This document shows positions 23,791 to 34,771 of a stretch of 64,000 nt of DNA, piece after piece. Position 1 is the stretch's first letter. Each line of letters starts with the position of its first letter. Below the pieces are notes generated by a model, which saw only the letters and a program-made list of their open reading frames with translations, searched no databases and had not been told where the DNA came from. Source of the DNA: Parascedosporium putredinis (taxonomy: Eukaryota > Ascomycota > Sordariomycetes > Microascales > Microascaceae); contig CASHTG010000018.1 in the NCBI GenBank assembly GCA_949357655.1, positions 186,001 through 250,000 on the forward strand. Direction: 5' to 3'. The position numbers and the translations under genes were made by a program.

Positions 23791-25005
23791 CTACGCAAGG
23801 TTCTCGGCGGCCTCGGTTGTGTCCACGAGCGCGCCCTGCCTCGGCCTGAAGCCCTGCACCAAGACGGATCCCACCTGCTCCCACCTCTCCTGCGCGTCCC
23901 CTCCAGCACCACCGGGGTCACGGGGAGCTCGCCGGCGGGAGGAAGCCCCGCAGTCCAAGCGGACGGCCGGACCACCATGTCGGTGGCGTCTGTGATGATG
24001 CGCTCCAGGTCGAGTATGTACTGGACCATGCGCTCGCGCTCGCGCTCCACCTCTTGCAGGTAGCCTCTCCGCTCCGTCCTCCCCGAGACGCGGTCCGTCA
24101 CAAAGCATTCCACGCGCGCCGTAGTGCAAGCCGAGCAACCTTCGGGAAGGGCATCGCACTTGATTTTCCGTACCTAACCACTACGAGTTAGCCAAAGCTA
24201 TTCTTTGCGGGGAGGGAAGTATTCGTGGAAAGTTTCTCCAACGGAGAGAAAGGAAACTTGCCTTGCATCGGTCACAGGCCTGCCCCGTCCTCGTGTATGA
24301 CTGCTGCCGCGTTCGGATCGCATGGGAAAATTCGGCGGGGGCCTGGGGGCCACGGCGGGACCAGCTCTGCGCCCTCGATTCTTAGTCGCGGGCGATTGTG
24401 ACAGCGCCGTGTGTTGGGGTGCCTGTAGACCTAGTTGGTGGTGCTGGTGCGGTTGGGAGTGTTGTACTTGCTCCTCGTCTAGCCTATGGCGCTTCTGCCT
24501 GTCGAGGTCGAGATCGAGGTCGGGATAGCTCGACATCTCATGGGGAGGTGGGTCGGTGTCGGCTGCTGCTGGACTTGCTGGTCGCGGATCCCTCGGCGCG
24601 CCGCGCGTCGGCGGCAACGGCCATGAGGAGGGCAGGGTCGTGGTGATGGTGGTCGTAGCTATTCTCGGGTTCGGCCTCGTCTCGGCGGCGTTTTTCCCCG
24701 ACCACGGCCTGCGGCGCGGGTTCTTGCGGATGGTCCGGCTCAGACGGCCTCGGGTGCTCGGGCGCCAGGGCGGCGGCGGCAGCAGAGGCCATTAGCTCCA
24801 TGTTCGCATCGTCGGTACTGCTACTACTGTTGTTGTTGTTGTTGTTGTTGTTGTTGTCGTTGTTGATAGTGGTGTTGGTGTGGGTAGTGGTAGTGGTGGT
24901 GGTGGCGGTGGTGGTGGCGGGAGAGCTTTCGCTAGCGGTGGTGGGGAGCGGAGGGTAGCTCGACGACGGGCCGTCCAAGGCCGGCTCGTGGTGCTCCGCA
25001 GACAT
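23791..25005 (-). CDS. Zn2Cys6 (GAL4-type) transcription factor with low-complexity N-terminus
   Basis: The ATG is at 25005. The N-terminal 150 residues are poly-Thr, poly-Asn and Ser-rich. The zinc cluster ACDRCK / VRKIKCDALPEGCSAC...VEC gives the pattern C-x2-C-x6-C-x6-C-x2-C-x6-C and is split by an intron at 24174-24261 whose donor is GC (AAG|GCAAGT) and whose acceptor is TTAG|GTACGG, with a CTAAC branch site. A linker TDRVSGRTERRGYLQEVERE and a coiled-coil dimerisation stretch (MVQYILDLERIITDATDM) follow. The protein ends at 23791 and is about 375 residues, with no fungal-specific middle homology region, so it is a short factor. Frame breaks near 24545 and 23905 are each a single base. 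Target genes are unknown. Confidence 0.85.
24829..24866. repeat. (TTG)n microsatellite encoding poly-Asn
   Basis: A near-perfect trinucleotide run with one TCG interruption. It is read on the - strand as AAC codons in the N-terminus of the Zn2Cys6 factor, and its length will vary between strains. Confidence 0.9.
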
Positions 25006-26166
25006 GGTTTGGCGCGCGCGCGTGGGGACTGAGAAAGGGCGCTGGGCGTCCGGAAAACGCTACAAGGCAGTGTTGGTGGACGGAGGATCCCGTCGTCGAT
25101 GGGTGGGGGACAAGACGCGGACGGCGGGCTGTACCTGGATGGGAAGTGCGGGACGTGGACAACTGATCATGGTGCGGTGGGGGCGGGGAGAAGAAAAAGA
25201 ACGGGCCGGGCAAAGGGGGGTTCGATTCGAGCGATTACTGGGCTGATTGATTTCGTAGCGGAGGGAGAGCTTTTCCTCGCCAGGAACGAACCGGGGGAAG
25301 GAAATGCGTGTGAGAGTCGTCTCGCTTGCTTGCTGGTTGCGTTGCAAGCAAACGCATCGCGCGAGCTTTGAGCTTCCACACTGTGCAACGTCAGTGGCTC
25401 CATTTTTCTGATTTAAAGATGGTGAGACGCACAGACCTGGGCTGGGCATCTCCTACTCCTAGGTGAGTCCGCAGATACTGATAGCAACACCCCAACATGA
25501 GAGGATATGAAGAAAAGCTACACACACGCACTGTTTTAAAGAAAGAAAAGATTTAGGCCGATCTCGCGGTCAAAGAACGAATCTCCCTTGAGCAAAGTCC
25601 CACTGTTTAGGCCACTGTACCTCAGGACAGGACATCGGAGGTCCTGCTATTCTTACGTGATCCAGCGCAAAAAGGCCGGGCGATTTGCACCTGCCTTGAG
25701 CGTGCTGAGCCCGTGGCGGGGGCGGGGTAAAACGAGCAAAGGCAAGCACGAGTCTTGCACATGCAAGAGAGAGAAAATAGACACAGAAAGAAAACACAAG
25801 AAAAAGACATGGAGGACAATTGTTAGATGGAAAAATAGAGATTGAAATATAAAAGTAGAAATATTATAGACCGAGGGATATCTCGGCTTGAAAACAGGAA
25901 GAGAAATGAAAATCAAAAAGTAGTCAAGCCCGCTTTCCACTCCAAGAAAAGTTGTCGGACTTTTTCCTCTTCGCCCAAGCAAATTTATTCACCTTAATCA
26001 CAAAACCTTCCCTGCTCACATACAAGAAGCTCCTCACCCAGATTCATGTCCATAGAATAGCGCAGAAAAAAAGGACTTACTACAACCGCGGGTTTATTCG
26101 TTCCCTCCCCTTCCACCCTCGTCAACCACACCTCGCCCCATGAAAAGGAAGAGTCCCACCAGCGCC
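25006..26166. other. Divergent intergenic region of the Zn2Cys6 factor and CGI121
   Basis: It contains the promoters of two divergent genes. An in-frame ATG at 26140 gives a 9-residue extension of CGI121 that I judge less likely than 26167. No other coding signal was seen. Confidence 0.5.
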
Positions 26167-27020
26167 ATGGAGACCCTCACCCTCGAGCACCTCCCCGTCG
26201 ACTACGCCGTCCACCTCGCTCTCTTCAAGAACGTCAAGAACGCCGCCTTCCTCCACGCCCAGCTCCTCGCGCGCAACCCCGAGTTTGAGTACGCATTTAT
26301 CGACGCGTCCATCGTAAGTCTTCTCTTTGTGCTGACTTTGGTCCAACGGCCGGCTCGATTCGGGAACCTTTCGCTCTCTCCCCTCCTGCGAGGGTGGGTG
26401 GAAACAGCATCGAGGTCCAACTCAAGGAATGAGATGTGGAAGAGACGAAACTCAGTGTCCGCAGCCTCGTGACTAACAGAGAAAACCCCCTTAGGTCGTC
26501 TCGCGGAGGCAGGTCCTCGCCGTGGCTCACAAGTCCATCAACGCCCTCCTCAACGACAGCCTGCGCACGCCCAACGTGCACTCCGAGATTGTCGTGAACC
26601 TAAACCCTCCACCAATGCAAGTATTGCCCTTCAAACCCTTTTTCTTTGTGAAAAGTTCAAGATGCCTCTCTGCACATTCCTCGCCATTCTCTAACTAGCG
26701 CAAACCTACAGATCACAGAGTCTTATCGCCGCTTCGGACTCAACCCACCAACCAAAGACGTTCTAGTCCTCAAGGTAACCCACCCTAAAGCGCCAGTCCA
26801 GCTCTCCGCCTCCGATGTATGGGAGCACCTGTCAACTCACGTCGACGGAGAGTCCGTCCCGGCGACGGACGAAAACATCGCCTCCGTCACAGACTGGACC
26901 AAAGTGAGAAAGTACTACAAGCTGAACGGGATCGGCTGGCTAGACAAGATGCCCGAACCCGAGAAAAAGGCGGAAGCCGAGGTGCTGGTGTTGGGCAGCA
27001 TTGCGCTGCGGGGTGTGTAA
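26167..27020 (+). CDS. CGI121: KEOPS/EKC complex subunit Cgi121
   Basis: Cgi121 binds the kinase Bud32 and tRNA in the KEOPS complex, which makes the universal t6A37 modification of ANN-decoding tRNAs and also affects telomeres. It has three exons, 26167-26313, 26495-26620 and 26712-27020, that join to 193 residues without any frame break. Introns are GTAAGT...TTAG and GTATTG...ACAG. Family landmarks are the start METLTLEHLP, NVKNAAFLHAQLL, the helix VVSRRQVLAVAHKSINAL, the SYRRFGL motif and the C-terminal VLVLGSIALRGV. Length matches fungal homologues. The GCCATGG context at 26167 and the family's usual start favour it over the in-frame ATG at 26140. The second donor (GTATTG) is weak but gives the only in-frame join. 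Confidence 0.92.
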
Positions 27021-27206
27021 CTGTTACGACATCAAAGCGAAAAACAAAAGAAGAAGAAAAGAAAAGACTTTAAAGACTTTGCCAAAAAAGAGAGGCGCAA
27101 CCGGATATCAAAGCATCAATTCTATACCAAATCATACAATTCTAACTTCATAATGTCATAATATCATCGCCTACCCTTCCGTCCTGCCTTCTTCATTGTA
27201 CGCCTT

Positions 27207-28836
27207 TCACGCAATCCCAAACGCCATCTTGAACCTCCTGACAAGCTCAACCCACATCGCATCCCTGCCCGCCTTTGTCCTCTGCACGGCGTCGCGGTTC
27301 TCGTATGCGCGGCGCAAAAGATACTTCATGCATTCGCCCGTGGACCCCCATACTAGGTATTTGTACGCCTGCACGCCCCGTCGGTCCGGAACAGAAGCGA
27401 GGCCCGTCTTCCCCGCCGTGGGAAGAAGCTCGCAGCTAACCTCGTCCGCCATGCCCATTAATTGCGCAAACGAAACCTCCGTCTTGGCACCCTCGTTCTC
27501 ACTGATTTCTCGGGCCTTTCGAACGGAGTCTGCATTGTGCGAGGCGATGATGAGACTTGCTTGGGGAATTTGCCAGACCCGGAAAGGGTGTCGTTCCATC
27601 GCCTCGCCAAGACGCTCTCGGCGATGCCATCGTAGCAGGCATCGGTGTTGGCCTTGGTATCGTGAATCAAGTGGCGGGGGTCCGACCCGAGATACGCGCC
27701 GCGAACAAGCTTGACACCAAGAGTGAAGGAATCGGCCTCGGCCGCTTTTAGGTGAGTGGCCAAGGTCTTGGGCGCGGACTTGAGGTAGGCCTGGTAAGTA
27801 CCGTAAATGTAAGCGTGGCCCGGATCGGTATTGTATTTGCGCATGTACGAGAGTGTCCAGTCGTCGATTCCTGGCTGTATGCCGGCTTGCTCAGCATCGA
27901 AGAGGAGTCGGACACCGCGAGAGACTGCGCGCTCGCAGATGGAGTCTATTGCGCTAGCGAGAGCAGGCGAAGGGGGCGATCTAGTTTTAAGATCGGCCAT
28001 GGCAAGTCGGCCTGCTCCAGTAAACCTGATCGCTTGTTAGCCAAATGTACCTTGCACGTGCATGGATCAATCCCGGAATCACCTACTTGAGAGCAACAAA
28101 GTCGCCGGGCTTCGCCAGGTTGACTGTGTCAATCGTGCCTTGCTTCCACGGCGTTATCTCGGTTCTGACGCACTCCTCTACGTTTGGGCCGTCGCAAGAG
28201 GAGAGAGCCGCGAGTTGCTGGTCGGTCAAGACAATCTCCCGGGCATAGCCGAGAATAACACCGCTAAATCCCAGTTCCTTGAGGCTGTCGATGGTGCGCT
28301 CGGCCTCTGCGTAGGTGGCCCCGGCGCAAAATTGGGCGTAGAACGTCTTTTTGATGAAGAATCGAAGCACCGGGTTCTTGTCCGGGTTCAGAAGGGAGAT
28401 GTGGGTGGATGCAAGGAGAGACATGAGGGAGAGGGAGGGTGGTAGGAGGAGCCGAGAGGAGGAGATGGATGAGATGACGAGGGAGCGGATCACCATGGTC
28501 AAAGGAAGGACGGCTAGAGGTGGAGATGCCTCTTCTTGAGGACGTGAAAGGCGCCCCAAAGCTCCTATCTCAGAAGTCTCATTCTCGTGGCCGGCATCGA
28601 CGGCATGGGTATCGATTACGGCCATCTTGAATGATAGGGAACCACGCTAGGGACTGCAGGTCGAGAACGTGGGAGGGACTGGTGATGGTTCCTTGACGGA
28701 AGAGAAGAGATGCATCGGATGAAATAGGGCGCGGGTGAGAGCTAACCACGCCGACGGGGTGAGTGGTAACACTGGTTCGGCATTTTGCAAAGTGAAGTCG
28801 CCCGGTGTGGATGAGGCGATGGGGTTGCAGGGACAT
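27207..28836 (-). CDS. PUT1: Proline dehydrogenase, mitochondrial (FAD-dependent)
   Basis: It oxidises L-proline to pyrroline-5-carboxylate in mitochondria, the first step of proline catabolism, passing electrons to the respiratory chain through FAD. Family landmarks are LLLPPSLSLMSLLA, RFFIKKTFYAQFCAG, VRLLFDAEQAGIQPGIDDWT, GTYQAYLK, KLVRGAYLGSDPR, IIASHNADSVRKA, and the C-terminal QAYKYLVWGSTGECMKYLLRRAYENRDA, with stop at 27207. The intron 28026-28086 (GTAGGT/CAG) is in phase. A C4 run at 27559-27562 lacks one base. The 5' end is unsure: the ATG at 28836 gives a basic MSLQPHRLIHTGRLHFAK presequence, but joining it to the body needs a frame change or an unrecognised intron near 28630. The alternative ATG at 28625 has no obvious presequence. 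Confidence 0.9.
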
Positions 28837-30354
28837 CGGAGCGTCGCAGTTCGATTTAATAGGGTTCACGGAGCTGATAGAGTTTGGTGATCGATGGAGA
28901 GAAAGTCCCGATGGGGATTTGGGAGGGTGGGAAGGGCAGGTTATAAAGGGAAGCATGGGGAAGTCAGAGAGGGAAGGAGGAACCAATACATTGGGTAACA
29001 GGAATCAGAAACGGATGGCGACTCCAGGCTCGGCTCTACGTTCTAATTCCTGGGCTATCCGATATGGGAAAGAGGGGCCCAGACAGTCCACGATCCATGA
29101 GTAGGATGGACTTGTGTGCGGTTGTCACGGCTTACACGAATTATTGACTACGATACTTCCAAGTCCTTCCCAAAGGAGGGGGAAAGGAGAGCGAGCCCCA
29201 GGACGCCCTCTCCCCCTCCAATCCGACGTCAATAGGGTCGCCGTTCTCGGCGCGAGATGGACAATAAAAGGAAATTCAATTGAGAGTTGGCCCCCGTATC
29301 TCCCCTATCAAAGTCACACAAAGGTCACCTGTATACGGAGGGTGTGTATGAGTGTGTGTTATTGGCGTGCGTGGGCGTTTGGTGGGAGATAGCGCATCGG
29401 TGACCTCGGTGGCCAATGCTGATATGAGACGTAGATGGGGCGGGTGATGATAAGGTTGAAGCTTGATGCGTCAGAGCCCGTCATGCGGCCTTCTTTGTTC
29501 GTTTCTCAGCCAAAAAGAGAAAAAGAAAAAAGAAAGAAAAGCCGCCGCCAGGGTTGAGACGGCGTTCACGGCAGGCCGCGGCTGCCCCCGTGTAGGCAGT
29601 GGCTTATCGGACCATCACGTGGACGGTTGAGGGGGCAAAAGGCCGAGACTACCCGTCGCCCACCACGAACCACAGGAAGCCGCAAGTCGTCAGGAACGAC
29701 CAACCACCCCCCTTTCCCCGTAATACCATTGACCGACGTCGGATTGGCAAATCAAGAATCGAAATTGGCTGATAGTACAAGAACGTTAATTCCCTTTTTT
29801 GTTATCACTAGCGTTCTAGTATATTGTACAGCTGAGCCTAGCTCTCAGAGGAAGGAGGGGGTGCGTATGAGGAAAAACAAAACTGTATGGGTTCAATGGT
29901 ATAGTGGGGATATTGGCCCCTCCCCTCCCCCAACAAAAGAGGAAGTTTCAGTAACGGCGGCTACCCCGGCCACACAAGGCAGAAGCAGAGAGATCCATTT
30001 CATCCGCCGGGATCGGACTATGTACGGGCTGCCCGTGCCAGAAAGCCTGTGGGCCATGGGCTAGCAACGGCAAAGGGGGAGTATGCAGGTCGACATCTCT
30101 TGCTTTCCCGCGACAGCCCATCATCGTATTGATGGAGCTAGATGGATGAGTCGCGGTCTTCCTTCCTATCCGACCCTGCCCTACAGGTCCGGGTGTTCGT
30201 TCCCCTGATGCGCCAGTCAGGGACAGCACGAGCAGAGAATAGAAAAGAACCCAAAAAAGCGGGCTGTGCCTTTTTTTCTACGCCCATGTGATCCCACCCT
30301 CCTTCAGTCCCCCTTTAGGCGGCTTGAATTATTATGCGTTGCCAAAACGCCATC
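28837..30354. other. Intergenic, no supported gene
   Basis: This is upstream of proline dehydrogenase and downstream of the Tim17-like gene. An A-box-like TGGTATAGTGG near 29898 resembles the 5' part of a tRNA, but no 3' half follows. Open frames are not protein-like. Confidence 0.5.
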
Positions 30355-31087
30355 TCACGTCTTTTCCGCAGCCGGGCGTGCAGGGGATTTTCCTAGCCGC
30401 CGCTTCGCGAACTCGACGTAGCTGATCGGCTGGCCACGTAAGAGCCCCAATCCGTCCTGAAGACCGCCGAATATGAGACCGAATGCGAGGGCTTGCTTTG
30501 TTGTTCGCGCTGCTGTCGTTAAGGGGAATCGGTCTAATGCGAGAGAAAAGAAAAGAAAAGGATTACGGTTAGCCAAAGTGCCCGAGCTAGGAAAATCCTA
30601 CGATGGCGCTGCAGAGAAGCCACCATCCCTCCCCTCTCCTGCGTCTCTCCCCTCCTGCTTTCTTATGTCCCGTCCACCCCCACTACCACTTTGCTACGAT
30701 GTAAAAACTTACTCCACAAACTGAAGCCGCCGGAAACCGTCAAGCTAGCGATAACGGTGCTCAGCAAGTCGGACTTCCCCGGTACCGGTCGACGGTGTGC
30801 TCGAGCCAAATCATAGCAAAGGCCCAGAAGCCGAGCTTGCTGCCCATCTTGAAGCCCTCCTTGAGACCGCCGTAGGCGGCGTGGTAATTCTTGCTGCGGT
30901 GGTAAAAGTACCAGTCCGTCGTCGTGGTGGGCATCTTGTGGGCGTGCTCGGCGCGGAACCGCAGCTGCGCGACCTTGCCGCCGTGGGCTCCGCCGAGGGT
31001 CATGCCGAGGCCGAAGGCGCCCAGGGAGGCGATGCCGAGTCTGGCGGGCGTGCTCATGTCGAGGCGGGGGTAGTCGAGGGGCTCCAT
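30355..31087 (-). CDS. Tim17/22/23-family-like membrane protein
   Basis: 184 residues from two exons, 31087-30713 and 30533-30355, with intron 30534-30712 (GTAAGT...TTAG). It has four hydrophobic Gly-rich segments: ARLGIASLGAFGLGMTLGG, GSKLGFWAFAMIWLEHTVD, SDLLSTVIASLTVSGGFSLW and ALAFGLIFGGLQDGLGLL. The block EHTVDRYRGKSDLLSTVIASLTVSGG resembles the signature of the Tim17/Tim22/Tim23/Pmp24 superfamily, so I expect a mitochondrial inner-membrane location. It is not Tim17, Tim22 or Tim23 itself, which have different termini. A G4 run near 30779-30782 (+ CCCC) lacks one base, and with it the two halves of exon 1 join. The role is unknown, and a complex I accessory or assembly protein is one alternative. 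Confidence 0.7.
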
Positions 31088-31639
31088 CGTCGGATTTCTT
31101 CGGGGTGATGTCGTCCGATGGGGACGGGGGTGATAGCGCGTCCATGGCTGGAGGGCGGGAGAAGGGGGGTGGGAGAGAAGAAGGGAGGGCGGAAGGTTTG
31201 CCTATAATTTCTCTACTGCCATGGGAGGATCTCTTTTTCGGTGTGAAAATTATCGTTGCTTGAGCTCTTGGCTTTTGTCTTTGCGATCAGGAGCTCTGTC
31301 GCAAAGTGGCCTATGGAACGCCGAGTTTTGTCTCGGCCAAAGAAAATCCAGAGATGTGCCGGAGCTGGCTGGTGCTCTTGCTCTACGTCAATTTTCTCGC
31401 CAGCCACGCAGCTCCAGAGTCAGTTCACAGTGTGTACGCGAAGTCACCTGATTTCGCAAGTTCCGGCAGGCCCCTCCCCCACTAAAACTTTGGGATCCGA
31501 CGCATTTTGATGTGTAGGCTTTTGAGGAGGCGAGCGCGAAGGCTCCATCTATTGATCCCTTCCCTCACGCCGAGTAGCCGCCTTTCTACAAAAGCCCATC
31601 CCCTATTGCGACGGTCGCAGACCTACTCACAATATCAAG
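31088..31639. other. Divergent promoter region
   Basis: It separates the Tim17-like gene from the small + strand gene at 31702. No gene was seen. Confidence 0.5.
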
Positions 31640-31701
31640 GTATGTCTTTTTCTTGGCCATTTAGCAATCGTCTCTTGCTAACAAGGTATGGACCCTTTTA
31701 G
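31640..31701 (+). other. Probable 5'UTR intron
   Basis: AAG|GTATGT at 31640, a GCTAAC branch at 31677-31682, and TTTTAG ending at 31701 directly before the ATG of the next gene. All three intron signals match the neighbouring introns. Confidence 0.55.
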
Positions 31702-32118
31702 ATGGACGGAAGCATGCTCTCTCTGCGCCTCAAGCACGGGGTGCACACCATCTTCCTCTTCGTCGACGCTCTCGAGCCCTTTTCCAGCCTCGATGCCCAG
31801 CTCCTCGAAGTTCTCCGCGAGCGCTACGCCGACGGCTACCTCACAACCTCGCAGGGCTCCACGCCGATACCCTCGGGCGACGCCACGGTCTACTATGCGC
31901 GGCTCAAGAACTCGGTCGACCCGAGCGAGGGGTGGAAGAGGCTCGACGTGCTAGGCAAGGATACGCCGAGCAAGAAGGGCATCGCGGACAACAGCGTCCT
32001 CGCGTTTGCCATCTACGAGGAGGGACAGGAGCCGGATGAAGTGGAGTTTCTGGTGGATTGGCCGAGTCTGGACGATTACGAAGAGGAGGATGCGGAGGGC
32101 AATGGTTACGAGTCATAG
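31702..32118 (+). CDS. Small conserved-looking protein, possibly ubiquitin-like fold
   Basis: 138 residues, intact. The first 45 residues (MLSLRLKHGVHTIFLFVD, then a helix LDAQLLEVLRERYADG) read as strand-strand-helix, the opening of a beta-grasp fold. The rest contains YYARLKN, GWKRLDVLG, VLAFAIYEE and a final acidic tail (EVEFLVDWPSLDDYEEEDAEG). There is no signal peptide or membrane span. I believe similar uncharacterised proteins occur in related fungi, but I cannot name one. The ATG follows an intron-like acceptor directly. The fold is inferred only from the predicted strand pattern. Confidence 0.75.
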   Translation: MDGSMLSLRLKHGVHTIFLFVDALEPFSSLDAQLLEVLRERYADGYLTTSQGSTPIPSGDATVYYARLKNSVDPSEGWKRLDVLGKDTPSKKGIADNSVLAFAIYEEGQEPDEVEFLVDWPSLDDYEEEDAEGNGYES

Positions 32119-32969
32119 ATTTTTTTCTTCTTTCAACTTTTATGAATAAATGACCATGTGATACCAGGAGGAAAGGTGAATAGTGCTGGGAGGTGAAGCC
32201 CTTCCTTGGACTGGCCTGATGACATGAAGCAGATGGTTGCTTCGAGATCAATTGATGGAGAGGATTGTCAAAGCGCCTTCACCAACTCTGATGATGGATC
32301 TATCCACTACAGTGAAGGGTCGACTCAGAAATGTCTCCAGCTCCTTTGCTACAACCCTCCCCACTTGAAGGGTGAATCAATTTCTGGATGGTAAATCCAT
32401 TTGATTTGATTGATTTCAATGATGGACGCTGCTACTGGAAAATCCCCGAGAACAAATTGATCCAAACACTACGTCCCATCCAGGGCCCTCGGCGCCAATT
32501 AAACGCCCCACTCCACTGGGACCTTGTGAAGTGACGGCACATGAAGGACCCTTTTGTCCCTGAGCCCCTTTTGCGCCACGCCTTTTTCAAGGGGCAAGAC
32601 CATTGAAGAACAATTGATGAACAATTTTTCTCTTTCGCGTCAGTGCGCCTTCCCCTATCAGCTGCCAGAATTGTCTCCCTGCTTTTCCGTCGCATGGCCC
32701 CCTAAACCAGGGAAAGAAGAAGAAAAAAATACCCCTTCCCGTCTTTCCTCCCTGCATCGTCATCCCCCACCGTCTCACGCATATTCCTTTTTTCTTCTCT
32801 TTTTCTTTGTCGTTTTTTTGTCCAAGTTTTTTTTGTTTGCTCCTCTTCCGTGCTTCAGAGCCGCCAGTATCTCTTAGCCCTACGGTATCCCACCCGCGCG
32901 GCTCCTCGCATTCCTCTCGTCCTCTCCCTACCTCTCCCCGAAATCGAACCGCATATGCCGCTATTATAG
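32119..32969. other. Intergenic, no supported gene
   Basis: This is the 3' region of the small gene and the promoter of TED1. T/C-rich tracts occur at 32780-32840. Nothing further could be supported. Confidence 0.5.
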
Positions 32970-34771
32970 ATGTTGATCGCGGTCCTCCTCCGCCATGGGC
33001 TTCGCCTGCTCTTCCCCGTCCTCCTCCCCGTCGCGCTAGCCACCACCCTCTGGCTCTACCTCTACCCCATCTTCCAAGGCTGCGCGTTCCCCTCCCCTCC
33101 TCGCACGACAACGCGCGCTCCGCCTTTTTCGACACCGCGGGTCGCCATGTGCCCCAGCTCGCGCCCGCGTTCGCCGCCCGCGCGCGGGCCCCTTTCGCCT
33201 GCTGACCCTCGGCGACCCCCAGCTCGAGGGCGACACCTCCATCCCCAACGTGTACCTGGGCGTGATGCCGCACTTCAAGAAGCTGGTGCGCCAGGTCACG
33301 GGCAAGACGACGCACTACTCGTTCCGCCAGCGCCTGCGCGCCATCGCCCACTCCGTCGTCGACATATACCTCGAGGACCTCCCCAACGAGCTCGAGTCGC
33401 TGCGCAAGCGCCTCGACCACTTGGGCAACGACTTTACCTCGCCCATATTTACCGCACCCTCGACTGGTGGACCGTGCCGACCCACGCGACCGTGCTGGGC
33501 GACTTGCTGGGCAGCCAGTGGATCGACGATAGAGAGTTTGAGCGCCGCGGCAAGAGGTTCTGGGAGCGCGTGTTTGCCGGCGCCGAAAAAGTCGCCGACG
33601 AGCTCGCGCACTACCCCGCCGAGGAGTACGATATCTCGGGCTACCTCGGCGACTACCAGCCCGAGATCGAGGACATCAACGGCAGCGGCAGCGGCAACGA
33701 CAGCGGCAGCGATGATGCCGCGGCGGCCTCGGGCATCGGCGACCCGACCGCCTGGCGCCGCAAGCTCATCAACGTCGCGGGCAACCACGACATTGGCTAC
33801 GCGGGCGACCTCACGGAGCAACGGCTCGCACGATTCGAGCGCGTCTTCGGCAAGGCCAACTACGAGCTCCGCTTCGAGCTCCCCATCACGGACCCCGTCG
33901 TCAACGCCACGCTCTTCGACGAGGACGCCAACGCGGACTCGGACCGCCTCGTGCCCGAGCTCCGCATCGTCGTGCTCAACGACATGAATCTCGACACCCC
34001 CGCCGTCAGCGGCCCGCTACAGGACGCGACGTACAAGTTCATCAACGACGTCATCAACACCGCTACCGCCGTCGAGTTCAACGGCCACTTCACCCTCATC
34101 CTCACCCATATCCCCATGTACAAGCCCGCCGGCGTCTGCGTCGACGCCCCCTTTTTCGACTTCCACACCGAGGCCGAGGGCGGCGGCGTCAAGGAGCAGA
34201 ACCTCTTGTCCGACGTCGCCAGCCGCGGTATCCTCGAGGGCATCCTCGGCCTCAGCGCCAGCGACCTCGCCCCCGCCCGCGGCATGGGTCGCCGCGGTCT
34301 CGTCATCAACGGCCACGACCACGCCGGCTGTGATACCTACCACTTCGTCAACCAGACCAACGGCACCGTTGCCTCTGACCGCTCCTGGGAGGTTCTTCGT
34401 TTCCCCGAGGCCCATGCCCTGGGCGTCCCCGGCAAGGACGCGCACCCGGGCGTTCGCGAAATCACGGTGCGCAGCATGATGGGCAACTTCCACGGCAACG
34501 CCGGACTCTTGAGCATGTGGTTCGACGAGTCCGCGTGGACGTGGCGGTACGAGTACGCCGAGTGCAAGCTCGGCACCCTCTGGCCTGGTGGCTCGTCCAC
34601 ATCCTCGACCTGGTCGTCGTCATTGGCCTCGTGCTCAAGCTCGGGCTCGCCGCCACGGGGTTGAGCCTGGAGGATAGGAGCACGGTAACGAGCAAGACGA
34701 AAGCGACGACCACGAATGTGAAGAATGAGGCGAGCAGCCAGTCCGCTGGTTGGACGGAGAAGAAGTTGTAA
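32970..34771 (+). CDS. TED1: ER metallophosphoesterase Ted1/PGAP5 (GPI-anchor remodelling)
   Basis: Ted1/PGAP5 removes an ethanolamine phosphate from the second mannose of GPI anchors in the ER so that GPI proteins are recognised by p24 cargo receptors. About 600 residues. The N-terminal membrane segment LLFPVLLPVALATTLWLYLY follows the ATG at 32970. Metal-binding motifs in order are TLGDPQLEGD, VLGDLLGSQWIDDREF, NVAGNHDIGYAGDLT, LTHIPMY and INGHDHAGCD. A C-terminal membrane segment (LVHILDLVVVIGLVLKLGLA) and a basic tail end at 34771. Frame breaks near 33090, 33195, 33433 (T-run) and 34585 are single-base, and both sides match the family. An acidic Ser/Gly insertion (GSGSGNDSGSDDAAAA) lies before the GNHD motif. 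Confidence 0.88.

Noticed and set aside
29889..29925. A-box-like TGGTATAGTGG resembling the 5' part of a tRNA
   Set aside because: No anticodon stem, T-arm or acceptor complement follows within 100 bases.
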